From Cristatella mucedo (Eukaryota > Bryozoa > Phylactolaemata > Cristatellidae), in NCBI GenBank assembly GCA_009760855.2, contig WPIO01000233.1, positions 170,212-234,211 on the forward strand: a stretch of 64,000 nucleotides of DNA. The letters run 5' to 3'. The notes under the pieces were generated by a model. It worked only from the letters and a program-made list of their open reading frames with translations. It made no database searches and had not been told where the DNA came from. Positions 33,961 through 46,539 of the stretch are shown here, piece after piece (position 1 is the first letter of the stretch; every line of letters starts with the position of its first letter). Made by a program: the position numbers and the translations under genes.

Positions 33961-34666
33961 AATAACTGTAGAGAAACTGCATGTCATATACTGTACTGGA
34001 AAACATTGCTGCTGTGCAGCAGCTAATTAAAATGCTACAACCTGTTGGGTGATGAAAACTTCAACAGGCACTTTTCTGCTTTTCGGGCTGCCACCTCAAT
34101 GAGCAGGTGCCCGTATGTCCTACTGTTCCGAAGGAAAGCCACTGGGCATTTTAAACGTTTGAACCTGTAAAGGCTACAAGGACGTACTAGCACCTGGTTA
34201 GAAAGTCTTAGCTGTCGTTGGTGTAACTAATCTGCAAACTCTCAAGGGCTGCACAATAATCGACCTTTGGGCACACTTGCGATGTCTGTATTACAAGAGG
34301 TAAATGTAAACTGCTAAAACCAGCCGTGAAGAAATATGTCCGTAAATATACATTGTGTAAACGTGTCTAAACTGATGAATATATGTTTAATTAGTTATTT
34401 TTGTTCAAGATAGCCTACCCCTTTCCTGTCGATGTGGTGGTTTAATTTGGAACAGAAATTCAATTAAAGGCGTGTAAAACCTACGATGCTTCCAGTGCAT
34501 AATCAAAACCTTATTTTGGGTGGTGGTCGTTTCAAGATTCTGAGCTCAACGGATAAGATGGGTCTTTAGAGAATAGAGCAGAATTTTGTATCCTAATAAA
34601 TCTTGCAGTTAAGTTTCTTCGTGGGCAGCTTTACCTACCTATAATTTAAATAGTATCTTCATGCAG

Positions 34667-34780
34667 GTCTTAATGACTTGAATGTTGTATTGAACCAAAC
34701 GACTCGCTTAGCTGCTTCTAGTCAGGCTGCGTTTACGGCTTTAAAAAGTCAAATTGAGCTACTAGTATTTTTCAGTTGAT
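34667..34780 (+). CDS. Possible coiled-coil exon (old duplication, copy 1)
   Basis: After the acceptor CTTCATGCAG the frame reads LNDLNVVLNQTTRLAAS then QAAFTALKSQIELL before a TGA at about 34779. Helix-favouring composition. The diverged copy at 43921-44150 keeps the frame (LKVELNRVTQMNAAS) although many bases differ, which hints at past coding constraint. No domain assigned and no clear donor. Confidence 0.3.
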
Positions 34781-34912
34781 GATTGGTAAGAAACATATTG
34801 ACTAAAATCCATCTGCGATTGATAGGGGTAACCCCCCCCCCAGAAGGAAATATTGACGTGGTTTCATCCCCACAGTTTTTCGTTTTCTTTTAGAGCGATT
34901 CAGTAGCGTGAA

Positions 34913-34981
34913 TGTAAAGCGTGTAGAGAGAGATTAAGTTCTCCGAGGGTGCTTTATCAAGGGCATTATTATTATTATTAT
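34913..34981 (+). mobile_element. LINE-A tail-only copy
   Basis: Only the terminal hairpin (AAAGCGTG...GGTGCTTTATC) and an (ATT)n tail remain, about 70 bp. It is an extreme 5' truncation. Confidence 0.8.
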
Positions 34982-35219
34982 GTTAATAATTTTTGTTTTG
35001 AGCATTCGAATGCATGAGCAATCTTTTTCTTAAAATTTTCTGCCGTTGGGTTAGCTCACAGGTAAGCATTGTGTAGGTAATGAGTACGTTTTTTAATGAT
35101 TCTGTACGGGTTGTAAACTTATTAGCTGCTAGGAAGCCGCCCTTTCAGTAACCAGTGTGTCGAAATATTTCCAATTACATTCCTACGGGTCTGATTATCC
35201 ATAACGGTTGCTTCTAATA

Positions 35220-35297
35220 GGTCAGCACACCGGAAGCGGACGAGGAGCCTCCTTCCAAGCGACGGCTGACGACAGAAAGTAAGAGACAGTACGGCGA
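35220..35297 (+). CDS. Possible exon, acidic/basic linker
   Basis: Locally GC-rich and open: acceptor-like CTTCTAATAG, then VSTPEADEEPPSKRRLTTE, then a donor-like GTAAGAG at about 35297. Proline/charged linker with a basic patch. No homology known to me; isolated from any clear gene. Confidence 0.25.
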
Positions 35298-38200
35298 AAC
35301 AAGTGCCCGCGGGTGTTCGATTCGGCAGAGGCATAACCAGCAGCGACACTGCTGCAGAAAGAACTGGTTTTATTGCAATATCCTATGAGATATCCTTGCC
35401 CTTGTTCGTAGCATGATGACGTGTTGCTTCGAGATTACCGAAACATGAGCAGTTTAAAACCTCTTCGAATACATCGATGCACGCAACCAATCGATAATAG
35501 CACTGTGAGTAGCCCAACGATTTCGTAATTTTAGACTCAACGGCTCGACTCTTTCTGGCGGTGCTTCAGAGTGGCAAGGTGTTCAGTATTTTTGTTACCA
35601 TCCTGCAACGTGCGAGAGGTCATAAAAAAGATTCCGAGGGACAACTGGTTCTTGTTTCTAGGTCACTTCAATTCAATGTTAACTTATCATTTCCAATGCA
35701 CTCTTGCCAGCATTCTCAGATGTAAGGAAACTTTTAATGATCCAACAATTAAACTAGTCTGTAAATTAATGGGAATATGCCTAAGTTTTTAGGAGCTTTA
35801 CTTTAAAGACTGGAAATCTGATCTCCCAACGGGGCTTTATTTGCAAAACACGTTTTAGGAAAGTATATATCATGAATTTCAGTACATTAATTTTCATTTT
35901 TCTCACCGCATTAGAGAGAGAGATAGAGAGAGAGAGAGAGGGCCACTCCAAGCACTGTGTTGACTTTTACGTGTCTTATTTTTGCTGTCCTCGGATATAA
36001 TCAGCACGAGAGGACTGGCTTAGCTCAAGATGTGGTGTCGCCTTTGGTCAGTGTTTTCCCATATGAAAACTTCGGTAAGCCAAAAAGAATTTCCCTGTAG
36101 CCTGAGTTCGCCCCTACAACTAATTGGCCATCCAACCCATGAACCGTTACTTAATACCCTGTTAACCAATCGTTTTGTTATTAGATCGTGCATATAAGCC
36201 TAGCATGAAGTGAACAGTAGAATGGGTGTCTTTACTTGGGTTCCCTCAAAGCTGCTTACTCAGCCTTACGGCCGCTGAATGGCACAGACTGCTTAACATT
36301 CAAGGCATAATTCCTACTTCGGCTCCCTCACTGTTTCTTTCACTGGCATTGTACCGCCCGTAAACGTATCTACCTAGGCCTGCAGTCGTACTCCGCAAGA
36401 AATTTGGAAGCATTTTCTCAGCTGTTGCGGACCTTAGAAACTTGGCCGTCCTGTAGCATCGGATCATCAGCCTCCATCATTTCAGTTGTTTTATTGTGGC
36501 TTAATGAAAATAACAGTCTTCTTCGGTAACAAGCTGTTCAAAGGAGGCCTAATTAATTCCAGCTGATTGAGACTTGGACGACTCCCTGCTCTTGTAGCTT
36601 TGAATCAACGACTAACCCGTCCGGGTACCGATTCTCGCAGAGTATATGGTGTGACACATTTTTTTAGTTGGTTCCTTTCGTTGTTCGTGGATCACTTGTC
36701 TATAAGACCTTGGGTTTTTCAATGGGTCGTCGTTGAAACCAGTAGCAATTACGATCCTGTCAAAGACCACGAGTCACAAACAGGTGGTTTACTGACCTGC
36801 TTCTAATGGTCTGACCTCGTCTATAGGTATTTTTTTGGAATTCTTTCTAAAAACTATGACTCGTTCATACCCGTTAGTAGTGTCATTTGTATGGGTGGCT
36901 GTTCTTTATCTGGTTATCACATAAAATTTCTACCCTGCTGACTGTTTTTGTGTGCTGGTCGACCTTTTCCAATCATTCCTATCTAATGCAGCCCGATTGC
37001 TCTCTTAATTTTTCTGATAATTTTTCTGATAGTATTTCTGATGTATGTGCATGGTATTATTAGCCTCGTTCGCCACGAAACTTAAAAAGCTTTCAGCTTA
37101 GGCCTAAATTGTGCTCAGCTTGAACACAACTTTTATAGTTTATTCCTGATTGGGTTGCATATGTTTTTTCAGGCAACATCAACGTCGTTGAATTTTATAT
37201 TTATTAAACGTGGACAGACATCCCTAAACTTAGGCTAGTGAAAGTACAAAAAATGTACTGCATTGGTGTACTGTTGAAGTTAGTTTTTCGTTGGTCGGTG
37301 CACCATCGGCCGAGCTACTGCATATACAAGCTTTGCATGTGGCATATTTTAGAGGCAGGCAGAGTTTGCATAATCCCTGTTTTAGGGCTTTATGGACTCT
37401 AGAAAGCTTAAGTCACAATTAACAGTCCAGGTTAAATTATTTCTCTGATGTGAAAGCTTATAAGAACAATTATTCGATTTTATGACCTGTCTTCACTATA
37501 TTAAGTGGTAAACTAATTAACAGTGAAATGCTAGCCATAGATGATTAAAAATCAGTATATTGTCATGTTAAAAATCTTTGTGTGAAGGAGTTCTTAGAGG
37601 ATGAAAATCACCTCCACTTGGGTTAACCCCTTTACGATTATCATCGATGTGATATGGCTTGCTGAATCGCTCTGTTGCAACACAGATCATTGTCTGTGCT
37701 TATTTCCTATATCTTAATGGCCACTATGCCCCTCACTCCTCTTTGGTTGCCACACTCAAATGTTGGCTGCAATCCCCATTTAGCAAATAAATTAAGAACT
37801 TCTGAAGGTATCTAATTAGAATATTTAGTTAGAAATTTGAATTGCGAAAATACCTGCATTAGAATTTTTAGATTTTAGTAAGTAGTTCTAGCATGAGCAA
37901 ACTCTAGTGAGATCTTTATATTGTTTACTCCTCATCACCCTCCCTGGGTAATGCTAATATGCTAATAATAGTCACAAACTTCTGCTATCCCGATGAGTGC
38001 AGGCTTATTATTTTCAGTCTGATCTTGAGAAACAAGGTCACATGCTTGCTCTCCATTTGTCTTAACATAAATTACCTCTTACTATTTTAGCCATTCGGCT
38101 TCAGAAACCTCGAGATACTTTCCTACTTACTGGAAAGAAGTTTGCCTCGATCTTAAAACTCATTATTATGTACTTCTTGGCCTCTCTCTGCAAAAGCTTA

Positions 38201-40560
38201 GTTATATTCGTTAGTCAGTAAAATCTATAAAAAAAATGTAAAATTTCGCACAAGACCTAGATTTACGAGATAAACTTACTTTCTTTAGGAATGAGTTACA
38301 ATTCTGAGTGGCTAAAGATTGAATTTTACATGTACTTTCCAGAAATTTTTCCAGTCCTTTGTCGTGCACTGAGGTGTCAAAATGGTTTCTTAAATTGTTT
38401 TTATATCTCACTTGCCCATATTATAGGAATGTGTGTTCAATGGGCTCCGAGATAATCTTCCATACATCTACACTAATAAAATCCAGCTGAAATATGCCTG
38501 AAATGCTATATCTAAATTAATAGCCGACAGAATGTTCTATCCAAAAAATTACTCATCGTGTAGCTTCTACGAGAGAAAGGCTTATCAGAACTTGAAAAGT
38601 CACAGAATGTCCGTTACCGGCTGCAGCTTAACGATTTAACAAACAAATTCACCGTTAAAGTGGATTAAGCCAGTAATTGCTAACCTTTTTCTTTTGCTGT
38701 AGGGCCAATTGACATATGGAGCTTCTTTTTTATTAAATATTTATGCCCAGATATCTTAATGCTGGCCAGCAATGCTGTCGGTGCAGTGCTAAAATCTTGC
38801 CTTCGATTTCTCCAAAAGTAATGTCATTTCATCAGAATGAGTTACTAGGTAATTTGGATACAGTCTGATTAGTGCTCGGTGCAGCATTGTTGCACTTTAT
38901 GTTTAGTAAGACTTAGGTATCGGTTGTAACTGACTGACCGAATTTGTTATAGGGCGAGACTTTGGGTATTTAATTCATTAAGATAGAGAACAAGTCGCCT
39001 GCGTTGGGTAATCAGTGATGGTGATGAAGCAAATTAACTACAGCTTTTTCTTAAAGCCATCTTGACCGAACTTTAGTGATGCAAGAAGTCCATATACTTC
39101 CAGTAGCTGAGCAGCTGATAAAGCCAGCATTCAAATTGCACCAAAGTTCTCGACAATTAACGGTCTTGCTACTTTCTAGTTGATGAAATAAAGTTCTCGG
39201 AGCAACTGGAAACCAAACTGGAACACGATGCAGAATAATTTTGGCTAGAGCCTATTGTTTATATTGTGTAAGCCGAAATGTCGTCTTGAGTTGACCTTGA
39301 AGAAATCAGTTCGCAATAAGTAAAATACTCTAAAATAACAGGAAGCTTCGACGGACGTTGGATTATGTAGGACCGCCTTTATCGGCCTGTAGCTAATGCC
39401 CAAGCCTTGAATTTCAAAAATGTGTTCAAATCCCCCAACGTAATAACAATTTATTACGTTTTACATTAGAGTACTTCATCAACATGGTGTATGTGTCGTA
39501 TTTACTTATCATTTTCACGCCAATTCTTGCGATTATCTATCCTAACTAAGGTCTCTGGTTCTTGCTGGGTATTACTCCCTTACATCTGGTTGGTTACTGA
39601 CACTTATTCTGCTGACTAACCAATCCAGAACTTACTGTGAGTGCCTCCCCTAACACTAATTTTTTGTGATCAGCTCACATACCAGCGAACTTGTTCACGA
39701 ATGGGGAGTGTCATGAGTCGTTTTTTAGTTGACAGACTCAACTACTAGCATTAGCTAGCTCGTAGTATCGAAAAAGTACGATGCCTTTTTACATAGAGAC
39801 TGTCGGTATCTAATCTTTTTGCTCTCGGGTACATGATGACTCTGCTACTTCTAAAAAAACTTCAATATCCTTCGATATTATCAATTGTTGCCTATGCTCA
39901 TACGTCCACAAGTCCTTTGCTGTTACTTCTACCTCTCTTACAGGCTCTGCATTCAATTATTATAACCAAGAAGTTTAACTTACCCAGTTTTGATGGATTA
40001 AGATGGTTCACTGCAGAATGGTCACTTTTTATTTCCTGCCATATTTGCAGGGAGGAAGACCTAGAAACCCTACTTCTCTTTCCAGTAGTTTTTTGTAAGT
40101 TGTGCTGCACTACTTGTTTTTCTAGTCAGCAAAGCTGAGGCAACGCACCGAGTTGTAGTAGGTCGACTTTTAAACAGAGCATGGCACTCTCATAACCGCA
40201 ATTGGTATAGATAGGTATAGTTTGGTTCAGATAGAGCTGATTAGTGGACTTGAGTAATTAATATTATTAGCCTAATTAATTGGCTAAATATTTCCTCATA
40301 GGAGTCGCTCGCCATCGGAGAGTAATTTTAAGTAGGTATTTTTCCTGTTTATGGCACTTGTAGCCCAAAGCAGTCAGTGCTTGAAATTTCTGTTAACTGC
40401 CCCTATGCTTCGGTTCAAAGCAATGACCAATAATGACTTAGGGAGCTACAATATGTGTATATGTATGCATGCCCTCATATCTATTGGTATATAGGTAAAT
40501 CAAGGTATTTTCCATCAATTTTGCTGACTAATGGCAGTTGCTACTTTCATACCATTCCAT
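35298..40560. other. Long stretch with no recognised gene
   Basis: I see no exon with convincing domain content. GA-rich tract at about 35913-35940. The segment 37260-37560 resembles 42060-42360 (ACAAGCTTTGCAT, TTTGCATAATC, ATAGATGATT in order). A minus frame at 39898-40110 and a plus frame at 39833-40138 are unassigned. Confidence 0.4.
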
Positions 40561-40561
40561 G

Positions 40562-41106
40562 TGTCGCAGTTGCCACGTTGCACCACTTATCGCCGACCTG
40601 CACTGGCTACCAGTCAAGCAACGGATTGACTTCAAGGTTTAGTCGCTCACTTTTAGGTTACTTCATTCTTTGGATCCAGCCTATCTCTCAGATATACTCC
40701 CCCATCAGGCGAAGCATCGTACCACCTACTTTTCGGAATCTAACAGTCTACTAATTCCTCGTACAAACATCAAATTCAATGAAGATCGTGCATTTAGTTC
40801 GTATGTACCACATTTAAAAAGAACTTAAAGACACAACTATTTGGGACAGCATTTAGTGGGTCATTTGATTCATCCTTGATGTGCTTATGTGTGCTGACAC
40901 TGTGCATGCTGCCACTAACCACATTTGCATGCTGACCCTGTGCATGTCACTACAAACCATGTTATTCATTTTGTTCGTTTATCAAGCATTATGTTACTCT
41001 CCATTCAATTGCATTTCCCTTTGCAGCAAATGTAAAGTGCCTATAGAGAGATTGAGTTCCCCGAGGTCGCTTTATCGAGTGCATTATTATTATTATTATT
41101 ATTACT
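40562..41106 (+). mobile_element. LINE-A 3' fragment
   Basis: 5'-truncated LINE-A, plus strand. The RT C-terminus begins at the SCHxxPLIADLHWLPV segment and is broken by a stop in V*SLTF and a deletion near 40810. UTR, hairpin (41033-41078) and (ATT)n tail are present. Confidence 0.85.
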
Positions 41107-42059
41107 ACTATCATGCATTCTCATATGTAAATTCCAAATCAAGTACTTAACAGCTTTGATAGTTTTATTGAGTCAGGATGGCTTACTGATTACTTGGGTC
41201 GATCATAGCTTGTAGCACATTCCGCCAGTATTGCTTTATAGGCACTTCCTAAAATTAGTGATGCAGCTAATAGATAGAGAAATGCAAGGTTGCTTTGCCT
41301 AAATTTAAAGATCCCTTTAAAACTATGTCACTAAGCTGAGAGCATTAAACTTAAGGAAAGTCTCGGCTCCCATTACCAACTAGTTATCTTTAAAAGTTAT
41401 TTTCTTACTTAATATGTCACTCTCATTATTTCCTTAGCTGTCTAGGATAGCTTAGTTTTGGACACCATTATGTAGATATTCACTATTTGTTTCTTTAACG
41501 GTTGCTGTTCAGCCGAGGTGCATGAAGACGTGTGTCAATACATCATGGTAATGAGTATGGGCAATCAAGTTCTGCCCTTATGTATGGTAGCTTTTCATTC
41601 GTACAGCTTTGCGTTGGCACAGCCTAGTTTTGATGAATACTTCACCTAGTCGTACCACTGCAGCCGAGGCTAACGGTACAGTTTGGACTGATTTTTCAAG
41701 TACTTAGTTTTTCCTATCATTTTATCTACATTCCCTCGCTGCATCGGTATATCCAGCATTGCAGCTGCTTAAAATTATTGGTAGGTATGCAAAGAAAGCT
41801 TTGCTCCATGTTAACGTTAACCTCACATTAATCTTTGAGTTCAGCATTAGACCGTACTGCTCTCATTCTTCAATAAATGAAATTTGTTTACCTAGACTTG
41901 AACACTACTGGAGTATTTCATGTCTGATTTCTGTTGGGCTTGTTGCTTTATACATCCTCAAAGTTTGTCGGCTTTAATTTGCAATCATATACGAAGTTTA
42001 CGATACTAAAAGCAGATCTAAAGTATTGCAGTAGCGTATGGCCTGGGATAGTTGAACTT
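41107..42059. other. Nothing recognised
   Basis: No coding or repeat signature seen. Confidence 0.45.
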
Positions 42060-43261
42060 TTATTTGAAACTCCCCGTTGGTCCGTGCAGTATTTGTTGAA
42101 TTTTTGGAACTTACAAAGCCTTGCATTTGGTGTACTTCCATGATAGTATAAATCTGCATAATCACTGTTTTCATGCTTACTTTGGCTAGTAATTGTCTGT
42201 TGAAATTCAAGATCCAAAATCTGCAAACCTCATTCTAATGTAAATAAGCCGAACACATGTTTGAGTTATGAACCTATATGCTTTCGATTTTTTAGCTATT
42301 ATCGTTAAGCAACAACATGCTGCCTATAGATGATTCAGAATCCAAGTATCGAAACTTTCCATGACCTTTGTCTGCAGGACCGATTAGAATAGGTACATCA
42401 CTACATGCTCAAAGTGCCTGCTCTGACCAACAACTGCCCAATATCATTAAAATCGGTAGTCAGAGTACGGTGTGCCCTTGCAGTGTACTGATTGCTTAAC
42501 TGAAAAATGATGCTTTTATCATTCTAGCTAATGCAAGAACAAGCAAACCAAGTGTAACTGTAAGGGTGAGTATTCGAATCTGCATGGCGCCTGCCCGTTG
42601 ACGAAATTGTGCTTGAACAACTTTCTGAATGCTAGCAGTCGTTGCTATACTTGCATACATTTATAGTTATTTTAGTTGTTTATTATTTATTTACCTTACT
42701 TATTATTTCATGTCGTGGAAAATATGCAATTCCTAGGTGCTGCAGCAATATTCACTTGCATTAGCATCTTGATTCGAATGTTTAATAATCGCAGACTTCT
42801 GGCTCAACAATCAGCTAGACCTAGGAGTGTGGTGTAAAGCTTAAAATATCTACCTCATTCAGTCGGCTATTGCATAAATCTATGCTTACCGTTTACAATT
42901 CTGCTTAAGCAAATCAGCTAATTCTGCAAATTTGACTAAACTTGTGGTGTCCTTTTATTCATCAAGAGTTGGCTTACCTTGGTAATAACACAGAAACTAC
43001 ATGCCGTATTTTGTACTAGCACACGTTGCTGCTGTGCTGAAGTTACTTGAAATGGTAAAAGCTTTTGGGAGACCAAAACTTCAAACTATTCATGGGCTTT
43101 TCCTGTGGCCAGTTTAACGACGAGGTGCCGGTATCTGTTTCTGCCCTTGAGTCGAGCTGCTCAGTTTTTTTGCTGGGTTGAAGTTTGAAATGCCAGAAAG
43201 GACTAACTAGCTTGGGGCAAGACAGTCTTACCTCTTCTTTGTGGAGCTCAACTGCAGTCGC

Positions 43262-43445
43262 CAACGGGCTTTGTTGAGGCGTTATAGCCCAGGAGGTAAG
43301 GTGCTCGCTCTTTACGACCGAAGTTATTGGTTCAAACTGCAGTTTGGCAATCCTATATTGCCAACTGCAAGCTATGGCGACAGCTGCACAGGCTCTTCCA
43401 TAACTATACAAGTGATATCAGTTCTATCAGCTGAGATTCTGCTTA
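43262..43445 (+). mobile_element. tRNA-derived SINE, second type
   Basis: A-box TAGCCCAGGAGGTAAGG (43285-43301) and B-box GGTTCAAAC (43329-43337), well spaced for a tRNA head. The body GCCAACTGCAAG...GGCTCTTCC...CTATACAAG matches 26950-27110. Confidence 0.65.
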
Positions 43446-43588
43446 TCAATGATTGACTCTAGGGTATATTTTTTAATTTGTTGTAAGCATAGATAGTTCT
43501 AGATATTCTATAATACTTGAGCTTCGCAGGATACTTGTAATGGCGATCGAAGCGATCCGGAGGAATTGAACTGCCCTTATTACTTCAG

Positions 43589-43743
43589 GTGAAGAGAGAC
43601 CAGTAAGACAGAAGGTGATGGGCGTGGTCATTGAAAACGATTACACAGCTTTGAGACGAAAGGTTGGAATAGCAGTTGCAGCTAACATGGTCGTCTGTAT
43701 TATGCTTGAATTGCTTTTAGAAATTCATCCTGCTATGCATGAA
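43589..43743 (+). CDS. Possible exon, unassigned
   Basis: Open from the acceptor TTATTACTTCAG to the donor GAA/GTAAGA. Reads EERPVRQKVMGVV, then DYTALRRKVGIAVAANM, helical in character. Starts in phase 1 and ends in phase 0, so it does not join in frame to the piece at 43921. It might belong to an alpha-helical death-fold module, but no motif proves it. Confidence 0.3.
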
Positions 43744-43920
43744 GTAAGAAACACATCTACGTGCTTCATCAAACATTTATTTTGCTTACTGGTAGTTCAG
43801 AAGTGCTTAGCTCTGAGCTAGGCTTGTTGATAATAAGCTCTTCGTTATACTACATTGTGCAGTTGTATTCTTTCGTTGACGGCTTTGCCTACCTATTCTT
43901 ATCATGACCACTTTATGTAG

Positions 43921-44153
43921 GCATACATTACTTGAAAGTTGAGTTGAACCGAGTGACTCAAATGAATGCAGCTTCAAAACCTCTACGGCTTTGGGATGGC
44001 AAATTGACCTGCTGGCGATGGTTGGTTGAGGCTTGGGAAGTCGTGATTAAAATCTTCCTTGGTGGACAGAAGTTGTGTCTGAGAAAAAATATGGACGCAG
44101 TTTCATTACTCATGCTTGTGCAGCTTTTTTTGAGCGATTGGGTATTTTTATAA
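43921..44153 (+). CDS. Possible coiled-coil exon (old duplication, copy 2)
   Basis: Acceptor-like TTTATGTAG, then LKVELNRVTQMNAASKPLRL, tryptophan-rich after that, to a stop at 44151-44153. Shares frame with 34667-34780 over the first 30 residues or so. Function unknown. Confidence 0.25.
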
Positions 44154-44989
44154 TGTTTTGAGCTATTAAATGTAGGAGAAAATGTTTGGAGAAGGTTCGG
44201 CCGATAGATTAGCTCATGTTTAAGTATTATGCAGTTATTGAGCTCTTTTTGATCGTTATGTTAGACTGTCAATCTAGTACCAGCTAGTTAAACCGCTTCA
44301 ACTGTATAGATTCCGCTTTAGTTGCCATAGTAAAACCACACCTCCAAGTGTAGCCGTTGTATTCTGATTACTCTTTACGGTTGCATCTGCTAGGTTCTTC
44401 ATACGGATGCTACAGCTTCACGTCTTGATCAAGCTGACCTCTGGTGAGTATTGTATCTTTGAAGGTTACAGACCTTGGCTCCAAAACGAACATAGGCTGC
44501 AACTCACTAAAAGGTAGTTTTACCTCCCGGAGATTTAGAATGCTGGCGTTTAGATAGGCTATTAACTACTTTAACCACGTGTTTCCTTTAGCAAAAAGTG
44601 TCATTAAATGCTGAAACCGTCTTTTGTGATACAATTCCGATAGCCCGTGGAGACTGAGTTCTACAATAAGTTAAGTTATGTAAAGTGTCTTCGCCTATAA
44701 CTCTACAAAGCCTAAAAAACAATGTGGGTGTTACTCTGGAGAGTTTAGTATAGGTCACTTACAACCTAAGCGGCTTTTGGTACATATTCAAGAGCTAAGA
44801 GACTTCATCTCACCCAAAAAAAGAGAAAGTGAGAAGCATAGCTAATTCGGGATGTAAGTTGTAGTAGTGAGTAGTAAGGAAGTAACAGTTTATGACGGAT
44901 GGACAGGATATGCCATAGTCGGCAGCAGATTAGTTAGTGCATTGGAATTGTTGACTTGAGGTCACCGTCTAGGACCTGCAGAGAAAAAC

Positions 44990-45430
44990 GTTTTGTCACT
45001 GGCAGTCTTTAAGCTGAGAAATGGAACAGCTATTATATTTTCCAACGGGACCCGAGTGCACGAGGAGGCCGAAACTGATGCAGCAGTTCAGGTAGTGGTG
45101 GACGAGCAAAGCCAGGAATGGCCTTGTGGGTCGGTGTAAAAACTTTGCTCTTTATCTCTTGATTAATCAGCAGCCATCCCAGCTCTTTTAGCAATGGAGA
45201 CATATAGTCAAACCTCTGGGATTTGCTAGCCTTGCAACCATATTCATAGCCAGCTGCAGTGGCCTTGTTGCTTTGAGCTTGAGTTCGGGCCAAATGCCGT
45301 TCACTCCAGCTATTTGTAGACTTATAAGACTCGAATGAATATCCCTTGATCTAAGAGCAGGATTGACTAGCTTAGCTAGACAATGGCCGCCTCTGAGGTT
45401 CAATGGCCTCAGATGGCCTATCATCTATCT
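44990..45430 (-). mobile_element. LINE-B fragment, RT C-terminus
   Basis: Minus strand. MSPLLKELGWLLINQEIKSK and FARPPLPELLHQFRPPRALG match the CR1/L2 pattern (ITPLLKELHWLP...IKFKV; LAPxYLxELL). Upstream in a second frame, LKATRPLQLAMNMVARL matches the LQxVQNxAARL segment, so at least one frameshift. Confidence 0.65.
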
Positions 45431-45974
45431 CTTACTTCTTAGCTAGAAACAATGTGATAGGCAGTCTTATATGTACCGTTGACAAAGTAAATGGAAGCCG
45501 TAATCTAAAAATCGTGTTTTATGACTATCGCCGATACGTGACTTCTTGTGTTTCTGCTGAGTTTTTATTGCGCTTGTGAGTGTAAGATAATAATAATAGC
45601 AGTTATAAATCTACCAATTCGACATTGTTTAGTATTTCCTGAGAATAAATCCCTTTATCGGCAGCCAACCTGCACTGGATATGAATGTATCAATTGGTCG
45701 GAAACGAACTACCCGATATCAGCTGGCACAAGCAGAGACGAGTACGATTGGTTGCATTATCGATAAAAGGCCTAAATACTCAAGTATCTTTCTTGTTGGC
45801 TTTTAGGAATTTTGGGATGGGATAGCCTCCCCGATTCCCCACCAAAGCTGGGAGGGCGGACTTTGGAAATATCCCATGTTACAGCCTTTACTCAAGACTT
45901 AAACAGATTAGCAGTCTATGCTTGACCTTCGCAATATCATTACCCTTTGAATTCATTGCAGGCGAATCCAATAA

Positions 45975-46128
45975 CAAGTAATACATTTGATAAAGCGCCC
46001 CCAGAGAACTCAATCTCTTTCTAGGTACTTTAAATTTGCTGGAAAGGAAACGGGATCGAATGGTGAGTAGTGGCATGCTTGATAAACAAGATGAATAACA
46101 TGGTTAGGGGTGACATGTACAGGGCTTT
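45975..46128 (-). mobile_element. LINE-A 3' UTR fragment
   Basis: Tail hairpin (AAAGCGCCCCCAGAGAACTC) and part of the 3' UTR on the minus strand. It stops abruptly at about 46128, after GACATGTACAGGG. Confidence 0.8.
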
Positions 46129-46539
46129 TTGATCAATTACTCTAAAAAAAAGAAATATTTTTTCCAGTTGACTTGGCTTTGTAGTAAAACTTGGAGGGGC
46201 CACATACAATTGCTTAACAGTGCATTTTTAAGTTGTGGATATGCGAGCTAGTTGCAATGGGAGCAGGTTCGAGGCGGTGCTGATCTGTCTACCTTTTTCA
46301 TTTATCCCATTGGTTTTTTGGGTTAAAAGTCTGAAGCAAGCAATCGAGCAAGTAGAGCATGCTATTAAAGTCTTTGGAATATTTGGAAGCTTTTGGACCT
46401 TGTCACAAAACTTATGGTGATTGCAACAAGTGGGAAAGCTAATCGGCGTTCGGAAAATAAGTTAATATAACATTTGTCCTACATCGAGAGATAGGAGAAT
46501 ATAAACTCAGTCAAAAACAGGATAAGACCAGCAATGGCA

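Larger units (their letters stand above)
32780..34780. repeat. Old duplication, copy 1 (matches 42405-44050)
   Basis: Three ordered stretches match: 32780-33010 with 42405-42665; 33960-34260 with 42985-43260 (AACTGCATGTCATATACTGTACT-like); 34625-34775 with 43878-44010. A LINE-A (33490-33960) interrupts this copy and a SINE (43262-43445) the other. Confidence 0.6.
42405..44050. repeat. Old duplication, copy 2 (matches 32780-34780)
   Basis: See 32780-34780. Copy 2 lacks the LINE-A but carries a SINE. A GTGAGT donor-like site near 42570 is shared with 32931. Confidence 0.6.

Noticed and set aside
36567-36806. SINE-like or coding frame
   Set aside because: A B-box-like stretch is too loose and no body match was found elsewhere.
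39833-40138. 101-residue plus frame and 70-residue minus frame
   Set aside because: Low-complexity leucine-rich start, no domain, no splice or start support on either strand.
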